From Akkermansia muciniphila (GTDB lineage: Bacteria > Verrucomicrobiota > Verrucomicrobiia > Verrucomicrobiales > Akkermansiaceae), in contig NZ_CP156688.1 in assembly GCF_040616545.1 (NCBI RefSeq), positions 558,001 through 622,000 of the forward strand: a stretch of DNA of 64,000 nucleotides, in the 5' to 3' direction. Both the position numbers and the translations under genes were made by a program. Positions 26,472 to 35,340 of this stretch are shown one piece after another. The notes below the pieces were generated by a model. That model did not search any database and was not told where the DNA came from. It saw only the letters and a list, made by a program, of their open reading frames with translations. Position 1 is the first letter of the stretch, and each line of letters starts with the position of its first letter.

Positions 26472-27119
26472 ATGCATCCATTACATTCCTTCAGAATCAT
26501 GGAAGCCCGCGCCAAATCACTCAACGAACGTCTCCGCACGCTCATCTCCCTTTTCTTCGGTCTCGCCATCGGCTGCGCCCTCCTCTTCGGGGAATCCCGC
26601 TGGGAAATGTCCCCGCTCATTGAAGAAAGCCTCATGTTGCTGGCCTGCTTCATGGCCGGCATAGGCGCTTTCGGCCGCATCTGGTGCTCCCTGTACATTG
26701 CAGGGTATAAAAACAACGTCCTGGTCATTGAAGGCCCGTACTCCATGTGCCGCAATCCGCTTTACTTCTTCAGCTTCATCGGCGGCATAGGCGTGGCCTG
26801 CGCCACGGAGACCTTCACCATTCCGCTGCTGACGGCGCTGGCCTTCGGAATCTATTACCCGTCCGTCATTAAAAAGGAACAGGAACGGCTTATCTCCCTG
26901 TTTGGAGACGCTTACCGGAACTACTGCCGGAACGTACCTTCCTTCATTCCCTCCCTCTCACGGTTAAAACCGCCGCCCGCCACCTATTCCGTCAATCCCG
27001 CGACGTTCACGCACAACATCGTGGACGCCCTGTGGTTCATCTGGTTCATCGGCATCTTTGAATTCATCAGCGGCCTGCATGAGGCGGGAATACTCCCCGT
27101 GTGGTTCCTCATTCCGTGA
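26472..27119 (+). CDS. Isoprenylcysteine methyltransferase-like integral membrane protein
   Basis: Membrane protein of the isoprenylcysteine methyltransferase / phospholipid methyltransferase superfamily, which transfers methyl groups from SAM to small lipophilic substrates. Several helices are visible, and the family motif is GPYSMCRNPLYFFSFIGG (about 92-109) followed by IKKEQERL and FGDAYRNYCRNVPSFIPSL. The C-terminal part adds another helix (IVDALWFIWFIGIFEFI). The start could also be the ATG at 26499. The last 11 bases overlap the convergent cinA gene. Bacteria do not prenylate CaaX proteins, so its substrate is unknown. Confidence 0.8.
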   Translation: MHPLHSFRIMEARAKSLNERLRTLISLFFGLAIGCALLFGESRWEMSPLIEESLMLLACFMAGIGAFGRIWCSLYIAGYKNNVLVIEGPYSMCRNPLYFFSFIGGIGVACATETFTIPLLTALAFGIYYPSVIKKEQERLISLFGDAYRNYCRNVPSFIPSLSRLKPPPATYSVNPATFTHNIVDALWFIWFIGIFEFISGLHEAGILPVWFLIP

Positions 27120-28353
27120 CCGTCTCCCTTCTTCTGGCGTCCAGAAGTCCGGCCAGGGCCTTCTGGGAAACCATCTGCCGGAAGGAATCGCGGTCCCGCG
27201 GATAAAGCATCATCTCCGTCCGCGTTTCTCCCCCCCGGAAAGCCCAGGCAAGCCAGACGGTGCCCACGGGTTTCTCCGGCGTGCCTCCTCCCGGTCCCGC
27301 AATGCCACTGACGGCCACAGCCACATCCGCCCCGGAACGGTCCAGGGCGCCCTCCGCCATCGCTTTCACCACGGGTTCGCCCACCGCCCCATGGAGTTTC
27401 AAAACTTCCTCCGGCACGCCCAGCATCTTTTCCTTAGCCCGGTCGGCATAAGTCACCCAGCCGAATTCAAAAACCCCGGAGGACCCCGGCACGTCCGTAA
27501 TCCTCTTGGCAATCAGGCCGCCAGTACAGCTCTCCGCCGTGGCCACCTTCAACCCCTGGGCAGCCAGATGGAGCACGACGGCCTTCTCCAGGGAAGCCCC
27601 CGCGGGCGTCAGCACATACGCCCCGGCCAGGATGCGCAGGCGCGCCTCCCCCTGTTTCAAAGCCGCCTCATCACCCACCAGGCGCACGTCCACTTCTCCG
27701 ATGCGCGCGCAATACGCCACCTCCAGCCCCGGCACCTGGTGCAGGGAACCATCCACCAGCTCCTGAAGATCGCTCTCTCCAATGCCCACCAGGCGGAAAA
27801 CGCGCAAATGGGGAATATCCTTCTCCGCCAAATCTTCCAGCATGGGCATCACGGAATGCTCCACCATCGGCCTTAACTCCCCCGGAGGCCCGGGCAATAA
27901 AATAAACATGGGGAGGGAGCCGCCGGCAGGCATCACCAGGCCGGGAGCCGTGCCGTTGGCATTCTCCAGCACCGCGGCACCGTCCGGAACCATGGCCTGC
28001 CTGAAATTGCACTCCGCAATGGACCCCCCCCTGCGTTCAAAATAGCTCTTCAGCCCTTCCGCCACATGCTCGTCACGGTGCATGTCCACGCCGCACACAT
28101 CGCACAGAGCCTCCCGGGTCACATCGTCGCTCGTCGGTCCCAGGCCGCCGCTCACGATCACGATGTCCGCGCGCCGGGCGCTCTCCCTCATGGCCTCATT
28201 AATGGCATAACCGTCGGGAACCACCGTCTGCCTCTCCACGCGGAACCCTGCTTCAAACAGCCTGTTGCCCAGCCAGGCTGCATTCGTATTCACAACGCTC
28301 CCCAGCAAAATCTCCGTACCGGTGTTGATCAATTCAACCCTGATCTGATTCAT
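27109..28353 (-). CDS. cinA: CinA-like protein / nicotinamide-nucleotide amidase
   Basis: Two-domain protein. The N-terminal molybdopterin-binding-like domain (about 1-170) has INTGTEILLGSVVNTNA and GGLGPTSDDVTREAL; the C-terminal CinA domain (about 250-410) has ATAESCTGGLIAKRIT and AVSGIAGPGG, the region that deamidates NMN to nicotinate mononucleotide in NAD recycling. Full-length CinA has about 414 residues, as here. Start chosen at MNQIRVELINTG; the 20 extra residues upstream overlap the pyk leader and show no homology. Converges with the membrane methyltransferase gene. Confidence 0.92.
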   Translation of the reverse strand: MNQIRVELINTGTEILLGSVVNTNAAWLGNRLFEAGFRVERQTVVPDGYAINEAMRESARRADIVIVSGGLGPTSDDVTREALCDVCGVDMHRDEHVAEGLKSYFERRGGSIAECNFRQAMVPDGAAVLENANGTAPGLVMPAGGSLPMFILLPGPPGELRPMVEHSVMPMLEDLAEKDIPHLRVFRLVGIGESDLQELVDGSLHQVPGLEVAYCARIGEVDVRLVGDEAALKQGEARLRILAGAYVLTPAGASLEKAVVLHLAAQGLKVATAESCTGGLIAKRITDVPGSSGVFEFGWVTYADRAKEKMLGVPEEVLKLHGAVGEPVVKAMAEGALDRSGADVAVAVSGIAGPGGGTPEKPVGTVWLAWAFRGGETRTEMMLYPRDRDSFRQMVSQKALAGLLDARRRETVTE

Positions 28354-28465
28354 GCCGCCAGTATGCTCCCCCACCCGCCCCGTGACATGCAACAATCCTG
28401 CCATGTACCACAAAAAACTTCATTTGAATGCGCCTTGGGATACAGTATGGGCACTGACAAAGACT

Positions 28466-29887
28466 ATGAGCACACCTTCCCGGCCCCGCGCCACCAAAAT
28501 CATCTGCACCATTGGACCAGCAACGGACACTTCCGACATGCTGGGCCAGCTTATTGAAGCCGGAGCCAACGTCTTCCGGCTCAACATGAGCCACTCCAAA
28601 CACGACTGGGTCCGGGAAGTCGTCTTCCGCATCCGCCGGAAAGCCGCTGAACTTCAGGCGAACGTAGCCATCCTCTTTGACCTCCAGGGCCCCTCCATCC
28701 GCACCGGCGACCTGGCTGAACCCTATCACCTGAAAAAGGGGGATACGCTGGAAATCCGCCTGAGCACCGCCAAGCCGGAAATTCCCTTCTCCACCACAGT
28801 GAACTATGACGGGCTCCTGCAGGACGTCCAGGTGGGACACACCATGGTGGTGGACAACGGCGGCATCCTCATGCGCATTGAGGAAGTGCGCCCGGACAGG
28901 CTCATCTGCAAGGTGCTTACGGAAGGCGTCTTCGGCTCCCGCCGCCACATCAACCTCCCCGGCGTGGCGCTACGCCTCCCGGCCCTTACGGAAAAAGACC
29001 TGGCGGACCTGGCCGTAGCCGTAGAATGCGAGACGGACTACGTAGCCATGTCCTTCGTCCGGGACGCCGCCCACATCGCCCAGCTCCGGGAGCACATTGA
29101 CACCCTGGGCGGAAGGGCCCAGATTGTCGCCAAAATCGAAGACCAGCAGGCCATCCGCCATATTGACGACATCATTCTGGCCGCAGACGTCATCATGGTC
29201 GCGCGCGGCGACCTGGGCATTGAAGTCAGCATTGAAGAACTTCCCATCATCCAGCGCCGCATCATCCGCCACTGCCACAGGCTGGGCCGCCGCTGCATCG
29301 TAGCCACGCACATGCTGGAATCCATGATCACCCAGCCCACCCCCACCCGTGCGGAAGTAACGGACGTATCCAACGCCATCTTTGAACAGGCGGACGCCGT
29401 CATGCTCTCCGGCGAAACCTCCGTGGGCAATTATCCCGTGCGCTGCGTGGAAGTGCTGGACTCCATCGCCCACCGCATGGAACGTTCCGGCAATCTCAAC
29501 TTTGCCGCGTCCGCCATCCTGAGCGGGGACCGCCAGAAAGCCACCAAGGCGGCCATCTCCCTGGCGGACTCCGTGGAAAACGCCTGCATGGTCATCTTTA
29601 CCCGCCGCGGCCTGGCCGCCACGCAGGCGGCCGTTCTCAGACCGGAACGGGCGGCAATCTTCGCATTCAGCAATGATCCCGTCGTCGTCCGTCAACTGGC
29701 GCTGGCCCGCGACGTCACCGCCTTTGAATCCCCCTTCCTGAAAGACCCCGCGCGCATGATCTCCACCGCACTGGACCTGCTGAAGGAAAAAGGGCTGATC
29801 ATCTCCGGGCAGCCCGTCGTCATCCAGGGGGACAGCCTCCAGGGGGAACTGCTGGCGGACTCCATCATCTTCATGCGTGCGGAATAA
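28466..29887 (+). CDS. pyk: Pyruvate kinase
   Basis: Final ATP-yielding step of glycolysis, phosphoenolpyruvate to pyruvate. Motifs: TKIICTIGPATDTSDML at the start, ANVFRLNMSHSKHDW, FDLQGPSIRTGDL (the Gln form found in many bacterial isozymes), the metal/substrate segment QIVAKIEDQQAI, MVARGDLGIEV and the ATHMLESMITQPTPTRAEVTDV region. About 473 residues. The frame extends upstream to 28352, but the family N-terminus begins at MSTPSRPRATK, so I chose 28466. The C-terminal allosteric-type domain is complete. Confidence 0.94.
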   Translation: MSTPSRPRATKIICTIGPATDTSDMLGQLIEAGANVFRLNMSHSKHDWVREVVFRIRRKAAELQANVAILFDLQGPSIRTGDLAEPYHLKKGDTLEIRLSTAKPEIPFSTTVNYDGLLQDVQVGHTMVVDNGGILMRIEEVRPDRLICKVLTEGVFGSRRHINLPGVALRLPALTEKDLADLAVAVECETDYVAMSFVRDAAHIAQLREHIDTLGGRAQIVAKIEDQQAIRHIDDIILAADVIMVARGDLGIEVSIEELPIIQRRIIRHCHRLGRRCIVATHMLESMITQPTPTRAEVTDVSNAIFEQADAVMLSGETSVGNYPVRCVEVLDSIAHRMERSGNLNFAASAILSGDRQKATKAAISLADSVENACMVIFTRRGLAATQAAVLRPERAAIFAFSNDPVVVRQLALARDVTAFESPFLKDPARMISTALDLLKEKGLIISGQPVVIQGDSLQGELLADSIIFMRAE

Positions 29888-30058
29888 GAAGAAAGGTCTT
29901 GGCTTCCTGTCCCTTCAGGAGCTGCAGAAGCCTGCGGCATTCCCTGAAGGGTTTCCACTGACCGTGGAAATTGTCCCCCTTCCCGCCTTCCCATGATCCC
30001 CTGCCGGGAAACATCCGGAACTACCTCTCCCTGCGAATTCCATCCAACTGCCCCTTTG

Positions 30059-30565
30059 ATGAAAACATCTCCCCGCTTCCGCGTGGTACAGGAACCAGCC
30101 GCGTGGCCCCTTCCCGCTCCCCTGATGGAACTTCTGCTGGATGCTGATCCGGATGAACGCCAGGTGGCGGACCACCTGGCCCACGGCGAACTATACGTTG
30201 CACGGAACCGCGGCTCTCTCGCCGGAGCCGTCGTCATCCGCCCCACGGCGGATGACACCTGGGAAATCATGAACTGCTCCGTCTCCCCTGAATATAGAAG
30301 GCAGGGCTGCGGAACCGCGCTGGTGCTGCACGCGCTGAACGTCATCAGGGACAAGGGAGCCCGTTACGCGGAACTGGGGACGTCCGATGCCTCCCCCGGC
30401 CCCATGGCCCTGTATGAAAGCTGCGGTTTCCGGATGGCAGGCGTCATCAAAAACCACTTTACGGAGAACTATCCGGAACCCGTGTGGGACAACGGCGTGC
30501 AGTGCATTGACATGATCTGCATGCGTGCGGAGCTGTCCCTGCCCCCTCCTGCTCAGAAGGAATAA
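30059..30565 (+). CDS. GNAT family N-acetyltransferase
   Basis: Acyl-CoA dependent acetyltransferase of about 168 residues. The acetyl-CoA binding loop is CSVSPEYRRQGCGTALVLHAL; the later segments AELGTSDASPGPMALYESCGF and NHFTENYPEPV complete the fold. Substrate unknown; the LYESCGF ending is common to many small-molecule and N-terminal acetyltransferases. Start chosen at MKTSPRF; 22 extra residues upstream are possible but look like leader. It overlaps the 3' end of a convergent outer-membrane protein gene by 13 bases. Confidence 0.85.
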   Translation: MKTSPRFRVVQEPAAWPLPAPLMELLLDADPDERQVADHLAHGELYVARNRGSLAGAVVIRPTADDTWEIMNCSVSPEYRRQGCGTALVLHALNVIRDKGARYAELGTSDASPGPMALYESCGFRMAGVIKNHFTENYPEPVWDNGVQCIDMICMRAELSLPPPAQKE

Positions 30566-31374
30566 ACCAGGCTGACTCCCGTCACCCAGCTATTGCCTTT
30601 CACCAGCGTTCTTCCGTATACCCGGTTCACCCCGTGGGCCCCCTTGCCAAGCCAGTGAAGCCCCACAAACGGCTCCACAAAAACGTTCCCGAACAAACGG
30701 TAATTCGCCGTCACCCGGACGTACAGGGACTGCCAGCCATTGCCGCTGGAAGGCCAGTAGGAGGCACTCAGCACCGCGCCGAACTTGAACCCCATGTAAA
30801 GATTCTCCGTCATCCGGAAATCCGATCCCGTGCACATGTCAAACCACCATCCCGTGATGCCGTAAAAGGAATAAGCCGCGCTGCCCTGCGCATAAAAACC
30901 GGGCAGGAAGCCCAGGTCATGGCGCAGAATCAGAGCTGACTCATACGTCGTCCCGCCGTTGCCGAACAGGCGTTCGGAAGCAAATCCCGCCATCCCGCCG
31001 TCAGTCATGCGCAGGGATAACGCGGCGTAAGTGGCTTTTCCAAACTTCCGCTGGATCCCGAGGTCAGCCACCGTTTCATTCTCCATGTCCACCGCCGGAT
31101 GTCCCAGGAATATTTCCTCCTTCAGGGCCAGAATCAGGGAATACCGGTCATTCAGGTCGCTCCTCCAGTCCAGGCGCAGGGGGGCCGTGGGATTGCACCC
31201 TCCGGGAATCAATCCGCGGAACTCGTAGTTGGTGGAATAACCCGCCTTCAAACTGCCGCTCACGGGTCTCAGGGGTGGATCGGAAGGCGTATCCGGAATG
31301 CGTGACTCCGCCAGGGAAATTGAAATGGAAACGGCCAGAACCGCCCCAAGAGCAGAAAAAAAGGGAAAATGCAT
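30553..31374 (-). CDS. Putative outer-membrane beta-barrel protein (paralogue 1)
   Basis: About 273 residues with a signal peptide (MHFPFFSALGAVLAVSISISLA). The mature part has alternating aromatic/hydrophobic strands and ends in GVSLVYSF, a terminal Phe typical of BAM-inserted barrels. It shares layout and motifs with the next gene: both have an early strand with Y..NY.(S/F)RG and a central GxTGWWF, and both end in VYSF. Start chosen so that the signal peptide is N-terminal; the frame could begin 57 bases earlier. Function unknown; a small porin or channel-like protein is plausible. Confidence 0.7.
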   Translation of the reverse strand: MHFPFFSALGAVLAVSISISLAESRIPDTPSDPPLRPVSGSLKAGYSTNYEFRGLIPGGCNPTAPLRLDWRSDLNDRYSLILALKEEIFLGHPAVDMENETVADLGIQRKFGKATYAALSLRMTDGGMAGFASERLFGNGGTTYESALILRHDLGFLPGFYAQGSAAYSFYGITGWWFDMCTGSDFRMTENLYMGFKFGAVLSASYWPSSGNGWQSLYVRVTANYRLFGNVFVEPFVGLHWLGKGAHGVNRVYGRTLVKGNSWVTGVSLVYSF

Positions 31375-31593
31375 AAACTCGGAACTACGGTGCTGCAACA
31401 TTCTGAATAAAAATGCTCCCGCTGGCAACAAGCAAAAAAAGAAGCGGGAACATTATTCTCCGCATCAGGAACTTCATCCAGCTAAGAGCCATTCATCCCG
31501 GAAGAAATAAACAGGGCCGAACCGGCTGCAACGCCGGAATACCTACAGGATTTGCCTGTATCCTTCCTTGCGGGACCCAACGCAGAACAAAAA

Positions 31594-31617
31594 GAGCGGC
31601 GGATTGCTCCGCCGCTC
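31594..31617 (-). terminator. Rho-independent terminator of the second barrel gene
   Basis: GAGCGGCGGA / TCCGCCGCTC perfect ten-base stem with loop of four, followed on the minus strand by TTTTTG. It lies about 30 bases past the stop. Confidence 0.88.
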
Positions 31618-31649
31618 CTGAAACATGATTCAATCGTAAGCCGGATGGC

Positions 31650-32564
31650 TTAGAAGGAATAAACGAGGTTGGCACCAGCCACCACGCCGAAGTTCTTGTA
31701 AGGCTTGGAACCAGCGTCCACACCCTTATTAGCCTTCAGAGCGCCGCTGCCGGCCCAGTTGCAGCTGATGAAGGGAACGACGGCCAGGTTCTGCACGCCC
31801 AGCTTGATCGGCAATTCAGCCTTCACCCACCAGGCCTGAGCGCCATTGGACATGAAAGCAGACTTGCTGTCAAAGTAACCGGCGGTAGCAGACATGCCGC
31901 CAGTGATCACGATGTCCGTGGCGGGGCAGATGGTAGCCTTCCAGCCAACATACGGCTGGAACCACCATCCGGTCATGCCCTGGAAGCCATAGCTCGTGGT
32001 CACACCGGCGAACCAGCTGTTGCACAAGTCATAGTTCAGGTTCAGATAGAATTCCTGAGCTACGGAATGAGCGTGACGCTGGCCAACGGCGCCATTGGCA
32101 AGAACGTTGCTGTAGTCATACTTGGCAAAGTTGCCGAGCAGGCCTCCATGAATCAGATTCCAGCCAAGGGTGGTGGACAGATTCTTCAGCAGGCCGTCCT
32201 GGTTCTTCCAGCCAAGGTTGAAATTGGTTTCATTGTGGAACGCAATATCCTTGTTGCCAAGCAGCTCGTGACCGGAGGTCAGGGAGGTGTAGGAAGCAGC
32301 GCCGACAATGGAGTTGGCGTCGCTCAGCTTGTAATTCAGATTTACACCGGCAGGGATAACACTATCCCCTCCCACCAAAGCGTGGGAAGCCACGATGCCG
32401 CGGCTGGTGTAATTGGAAGCGTAACCGGCATAGATATCGCCGGACCACGGATTGACAGTCGGCACCGGAGTGGGGGTAACAACCGTAACGGGAGTACCCG
32501 CAAAGGCAGCGCCGGCAAAAGATGCCACAGCTGCTGCTACAGTGATGATGTTCTTGGTTTGCAT
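31650..32564 (-). CDS. Putative outer-membrane beta-barrel protein (paralogue 2)
   Basis: A 304-residue protein with a signal peptide (MQTKNIITVAAAVASFAGAAFA), a short Thr/Pro/Val linker and a barrel-like body ending in GANLVYSF. Motifs YASNYTSRGIV near the N-terminus and GFQGMTGWWFQPYVGW in the middle match paralogue 1. Codon choice is lower in GC and more uniform than in the neighbours, which in this setting suggests high expression. A strong terminator follows. It is likely an abundant outer-membrane protein; substrate or partner unknown. Confidence 0.78.
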   Translation of the reverse strand: MQTKNIITVAAAVASFAGAAFAGTPVTVVTPTPVPTVNPWSGDIYAGYASNYTSRGIVASHALVGGDSVIPAGVNLNYKLSDANSIVGAASYTSLTSGHELLGNKDIAFHNETNFNLGWKNQDGLLKNLSTTLGWNLIHGGLLGNFAKYDYSNVLANGAVGQRHAHSVAQEFYLNLNYDLCNSWFAGVTTSYGFQGMTGWWFQPYVGWKATICPATDIVITGGMSATAGYFDSKSAFMSNGAQAWWVKAELPIKLGVQNLAVVPFISCNWAGSGALKANKGVDAGSKPYKNFGVVAGANLVYSF

Positions 32565-32689
32565 GACTATTACTTGGTTAGGGTATTAATTGTTGATTTG
32601 CTAACAAGGAAAGAAAAATGCCTTTTTCCCCCTTGTTAAGGAAAGTGAAACATTTCCGTCACAAAAGTAAAGCCTTTTCTCCCGCATGT

Positions 32690-33466
32690 TTAGTTATCAC
32701 CTTTATTACAAGCACTTATATTATTCATCCCGATGACAAAAAGAAAGATTTTCCATATCTTGTCACACTTCCCATTCCATGGAGTGGGAGGATAAAGGCA
32801 TTCCGCCCCGGCCAGCCGGGCGTCCCCCTTCAGGGAAGGAGACGGATTCACCAGCACGCGCCGCCCGCAGGAAAGCAGCATGGGCATATCCGCGGAACTG
32901 TCACTGTAGGCGGCAGCGTTTTGCAGCACACCGCGTTCCGGCAGAACGCCCTGCGCACACAAACGCTCCACCTTGACATATCCCTTGTTGTTGCCGTTAG
33001 GCAGTTCCGGCATCGCCGGCATGCGGCCCTCCAGCAGGACATCCGTTCCCAGAACGCCGTCAAATCCCAGCAAATCCCCCAGGGGTTCCGCATAAAACGA
33101 GGGGGAGGCGGAAACCATGAGGCACAGGTCTCCATTCCTCTGATGTTCTTGCAGCCGTTCCTTCAATTCCGGATAAATCCATTCCTGCGCCAGAAGCCCG
33201 AATTCCCTTCCATACTGCGCTACCGTTTCCCCGGGCAGTCCCCACAGGTAAATGAGGTAAGCCCTCTTCATCCGGTTCTCATCCCATATTCCCAGGATGT
33301 AAAGAGGGATACAGGCCAGGAAAAGCAATACCAGCAGGCGACGCCATGGATGGCGCCTTACCACGAAACAGGAAAAAACATACTGCGTATCCCACGGCAG
33401 CAGCGTTCCGTCCATATCAAAGAGGGCCACGCCCCTCCCGTTCAAATCATCCATCATGCCGCCCAT
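32690..33466 (-). CDS. HAD-IB family phosphatase with a membrane segment
   Basis: SerB/CicA-like hydrolase of 258 residues. The nucleophile motif is FDMDGTLLP (Asp17, Asp19); motif II is MVSASPSF, the Lys is in NNKGYVKVE and motif IV is YSDSSADMPML. A hydrophobic stretch (about 43-60, RLLVLLFLACIPLYILGI) after motif I is usual for the HAD-IB subfamily and may contact the membrane. Substrate unknown, possibly a phospho-lipid or small phosphomonoester. Three ATG codons open the frame (33466, 33457, 33454). A 7-base repeat array ends only seven bases upstream of the first. Confidence 0.8.
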   Translation of the reverse strand: MGGMMDDLNGRGVALFDMDGTLLPWDTQYVFSCFVVRRHPWRRLLVLLFLACIPLYILGIWDENRMKRAYLIYLWGLPGETVAQYGREFGLLAQEWIYPELKERLQEHQRNGDLCLMVSASPSFYAEPLGDLLGFDGVLGTDVLLEGRMPAMPELPNGNNKGYVKVERLCAQGVLPERGVLQNAAAYSDSSADMPMLLSCGRRVLVNPSPSLKGDARLAGAECLYPPTPWNGKCDKIWKIFLFVIGMNNISACNKGDN

Positions 33467-33471
33467 CCTAC

Positions 33472-33533
<62 letters not shown>

Positions 33534-33546
33534 CCCTTAAACGCCC

Positions 33547-33580
33547 AAAACCCCGGCCGCCAAAAGGCAACCGGGGTTTT
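33547..33580. terminator. Terminator after rpsD
   Basis: AAAACCCCGG / CCGGGGTTTT stem with flanking A and T runs on both sides. About 25 bases after the rpsD stop on the minus strand, it closes the rpsM-rpsK-rpsD transcript. Confidence 0.85.
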
Positions 33581-33605
33581 GAAGCAAATCCAGAAGGAGA
33601 TAAGA

Positions 33606-34217
33606 TTAACGGGAGTAGAATTCCACGATGAGCTGCTCGTTGACGATAGGAGCAATCTCTTCCTTGGAAGGTACGCGGGCAACCTTGCCCGTGAGCTTGT
33701 CACGGTCGCATTCCAGCCAGTCCGGAACCACCGTGGCCTGGGTCAGGTCAAGGGAACGGGTGGCAAGCTGCTGGGAGGAGGCCTTGCCTCCAACGGCGAT
33801 CACGTCGCCGGGGCGGCAGGAGTAGGAAGCAACGTTCGTCTTCTTGCCGTTCACGGTGATATGACCGTGGGAAACGAGCTGGCGGGCTCCAGCGCGGGTG
33901 TTGCTGAAGCCGAGGCGGTACACAACATTGTCCAGACGGAGTTCAAGGAGCTGAAGCAGGATGTCGCCGGTAATGCCGCGGCGGCGGGCAGCTTCTGCAT
34001 AATACTTGCGGAACTGGCCTTCAAGCACACCGTACTGGAAACGCAGCTTCTGCTTTTCTGCAAGCATCACGCCATAGTCAGACTTCTTCTTGCGGCCGGC
34101 GCGCATGCCATGCTGGCCGGGGGGGAAGGGGCGCTTTTCAAGAGCCTTGGTGGAACCGAAAAGAGCAACGCCAAAACGGCGGGACACTTTATCGCGGGGA
34201 CCGGTATAACGAGCCAT
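33606..34217 (-). CDS. rpsD: Ribosomal protein uS4
   Basis: Primary 16S rRNA-binding protein and assembly initiator. 203 residues, standard. Starts MARYTGPRDKVSRRFG, and the S4 RNA-binding domain is clear: LDNVVYRLGFSNTRAGARQLVSHGHITVNGK. It ends with the conserved VEFYSR. Third gene of the minus-strand rpsM-rpsK-rpsD cluster; 32 bases separate it from rpsK. No Shine-Dalgarno is visible before the ATG. The usual next genes, rpoA and rplQ, do not follow: a terminator, a repeat array and a HAD gene do. Confidence 0.97.
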   Translation of the reverse strand: MARYTGPRDKVSRRFGVALFGSTKALEKRPFPPGQHGMRAGRKKKSDYGVMLAEKQKLRFQYGVLEGQFRKYYAEAARRRGITGDILLQLLELRLDNVVYRLGFSNTRAGARQLVSHGHITVNGKKTNVASYSCRPGDVIAVGGKASSQQLATRSLDLTQATVVPDWLECDRDKLTGKVARVPSKEEIAPIVNEQLIVEFYSR

Positions 34218-34249
34218 GATATATTAGATCTATAGGTAAAAGGATTCAA

Positions 34250-34810
34250 TTAGACGCGGCGGGCCTTCGGAGGACGGCAGCCGTTGTGGGGAATGGGGGT
34301 CACATCCTTGATGGAGGTGATTTCAATGCCAATCGTCTGCACGGCACGCACGGCGGATTCACGACCGGAGCCCGGTCCCTTCACGCGCACTTCAACTTCA
34401 CGCAGGCCATGGCCCATGGCCTGGCGGCAAGCGTCCTGGCAAACCACCTGGCCGGCGTAAGCCGTGCTCTTGCGGGAGCCCTTGAAGCCCATCTTGCCGG
34501 CGGAGGACCAGCCGATCACGTTGCCGCGCTGGTCGGTCACGGTGACGACGGTGTTGTTGAACGTGGAGGAAACATGAACCACGCCGGAGGAAACGTTCTT
34601 GCTGCCCTTGGCCTTCAGGATTTTGGGCTTGTCGTCATCGCCGCCAAGGCCCAGTTCCGCAAAAATGTCCTTGCGGGGTTCAGGCTTCTTGGGGGTTTCT
34701 TCAGGAGCGGAAGCAGCGGCGGCCGGAGCTTCAGCGACCGGGGCGGGAGCGGGAGCTGCCGTTTCCACGGGCTGTTCAGCGGTTTCGTTGGTGATTTCTT
34801 CGCTAGCCAT
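34250..34810 (-). CDS. rpsK: Ribosomal protein uS11 with N-terminal extension
   Basis: Small-subunit platform protein near the mRNA exit/E-site. The conserved core starts near residue 70 ([22 protein letters not shown]) and ends [10 protein letters not shown]. The first 65 or so residues are an Ala/Pro/Glu-rich extension ([19 protein letters not shown]) that ordinary uS11 (about 130 residues) lacks. Total 186. The frame and codon use run smoothly into the core, so the extension looks genuine, though a shorter internal start cannot be fully excluded. No Shine-Dalgarno. Confidence 0.95.
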   Translation of the reverse strand: MASEEITNETAEQPVETAAPAPAPVAEAPAAAASAPEETPKKPEPRKDIFAELGLGGDDDKPKILKAKGSKNVSSGVVHVSSTFNNTVVTVTDQRGNVIGWSSAGKMGFKGSRKSTAYAGQVVCQDACRQAMGHGLREVEVRVKGPGSGRESAVRAVQTIGIEITSIKDVTPIPHNGCRPPKARRV

Positions 34811-34844
34811 AGTAAAGCTATATAGTAAAATTCAGGTTGGCGGA

Positions 34845-35222
34845 TTACTTCTTCTTGGCCTGCGCGCCAACAGTCTTCTTCTTGCCTTTACGGGTGCGGG
34901 CATTCGTGCGGGTACGCTGTCCACGGACCGGAAGGCCGCGGCGGTGGCGCTGACCGCGATAGCAGTTGATGGAAGTCAGACGCTTGAGAATGGATTGCTT
35001 TTCACGACGAAGGTCACCTTCAATCAGGATGCCGTCGGTGGTGATCACTTGAACAATCTTCGTGAGTTGTTCGTCGGTAAGCTGTCCCGTGCGGATGTCG
35101 GGATTGATGCCTGCTTGTTCCAGGATTCTCTTAGAAGTCGAGCTACCGATCCCGTAAATGTACGGAAGGGAAGCCTCGATGCGCTTCTCGTTGGGTATTT
35201 CTGTACCGAAAAGGCGTGCCAT
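34845..35222 (-). CDS. rpsM: Ribosomal protein uS13
   Basis: Small-subunit head protein that contacts the P-site tRNA and the large subunit. 125 residues with [33 protein letters not shown] and the basic tail [25 protein letters not shown]. First gene of the cluster; a promoter-like sequence lies about 65 bases upstream. No Shine-Dalgarno. Confidence 0.97.
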   Translation of the reverse strand: MARLFGTEIPNEKRIEASLPYIYGIGSSTSKRILEQAGINPDIRTGQLTDEQLTKIVQVITTDGILIEGDLRREKQSILKRLTSINCYRGQRHRRGLPVRGQRTRTNARTRKGKKKTVGAQAKKK

Positions 35223-35287
35223 AATGGATTGGATTTGCTAGCTGTTATTTTTCTCTGCCTCGCGCAGAGCTATTGCTTGGGGCAAGA

Positions 35288-35315
35288 TGGATACCATAAA
35301 TTGAGGTTTTGACAA
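35288..35315 (-). promoter_or_regulatory. Candidate promoter of rpsM-rpsK-rpsD
   Basis: On the minus strand TTGTCA, a 16-base spacer, then TATCCA. The -35 matches five of six consensus bases; the -10 is weaker. It sits about 66 bases before the rpsM start. Confidence 0.45.
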
Positions 35316-35340
35316 GAGCAAAACGTCATTTTTTCTATTT

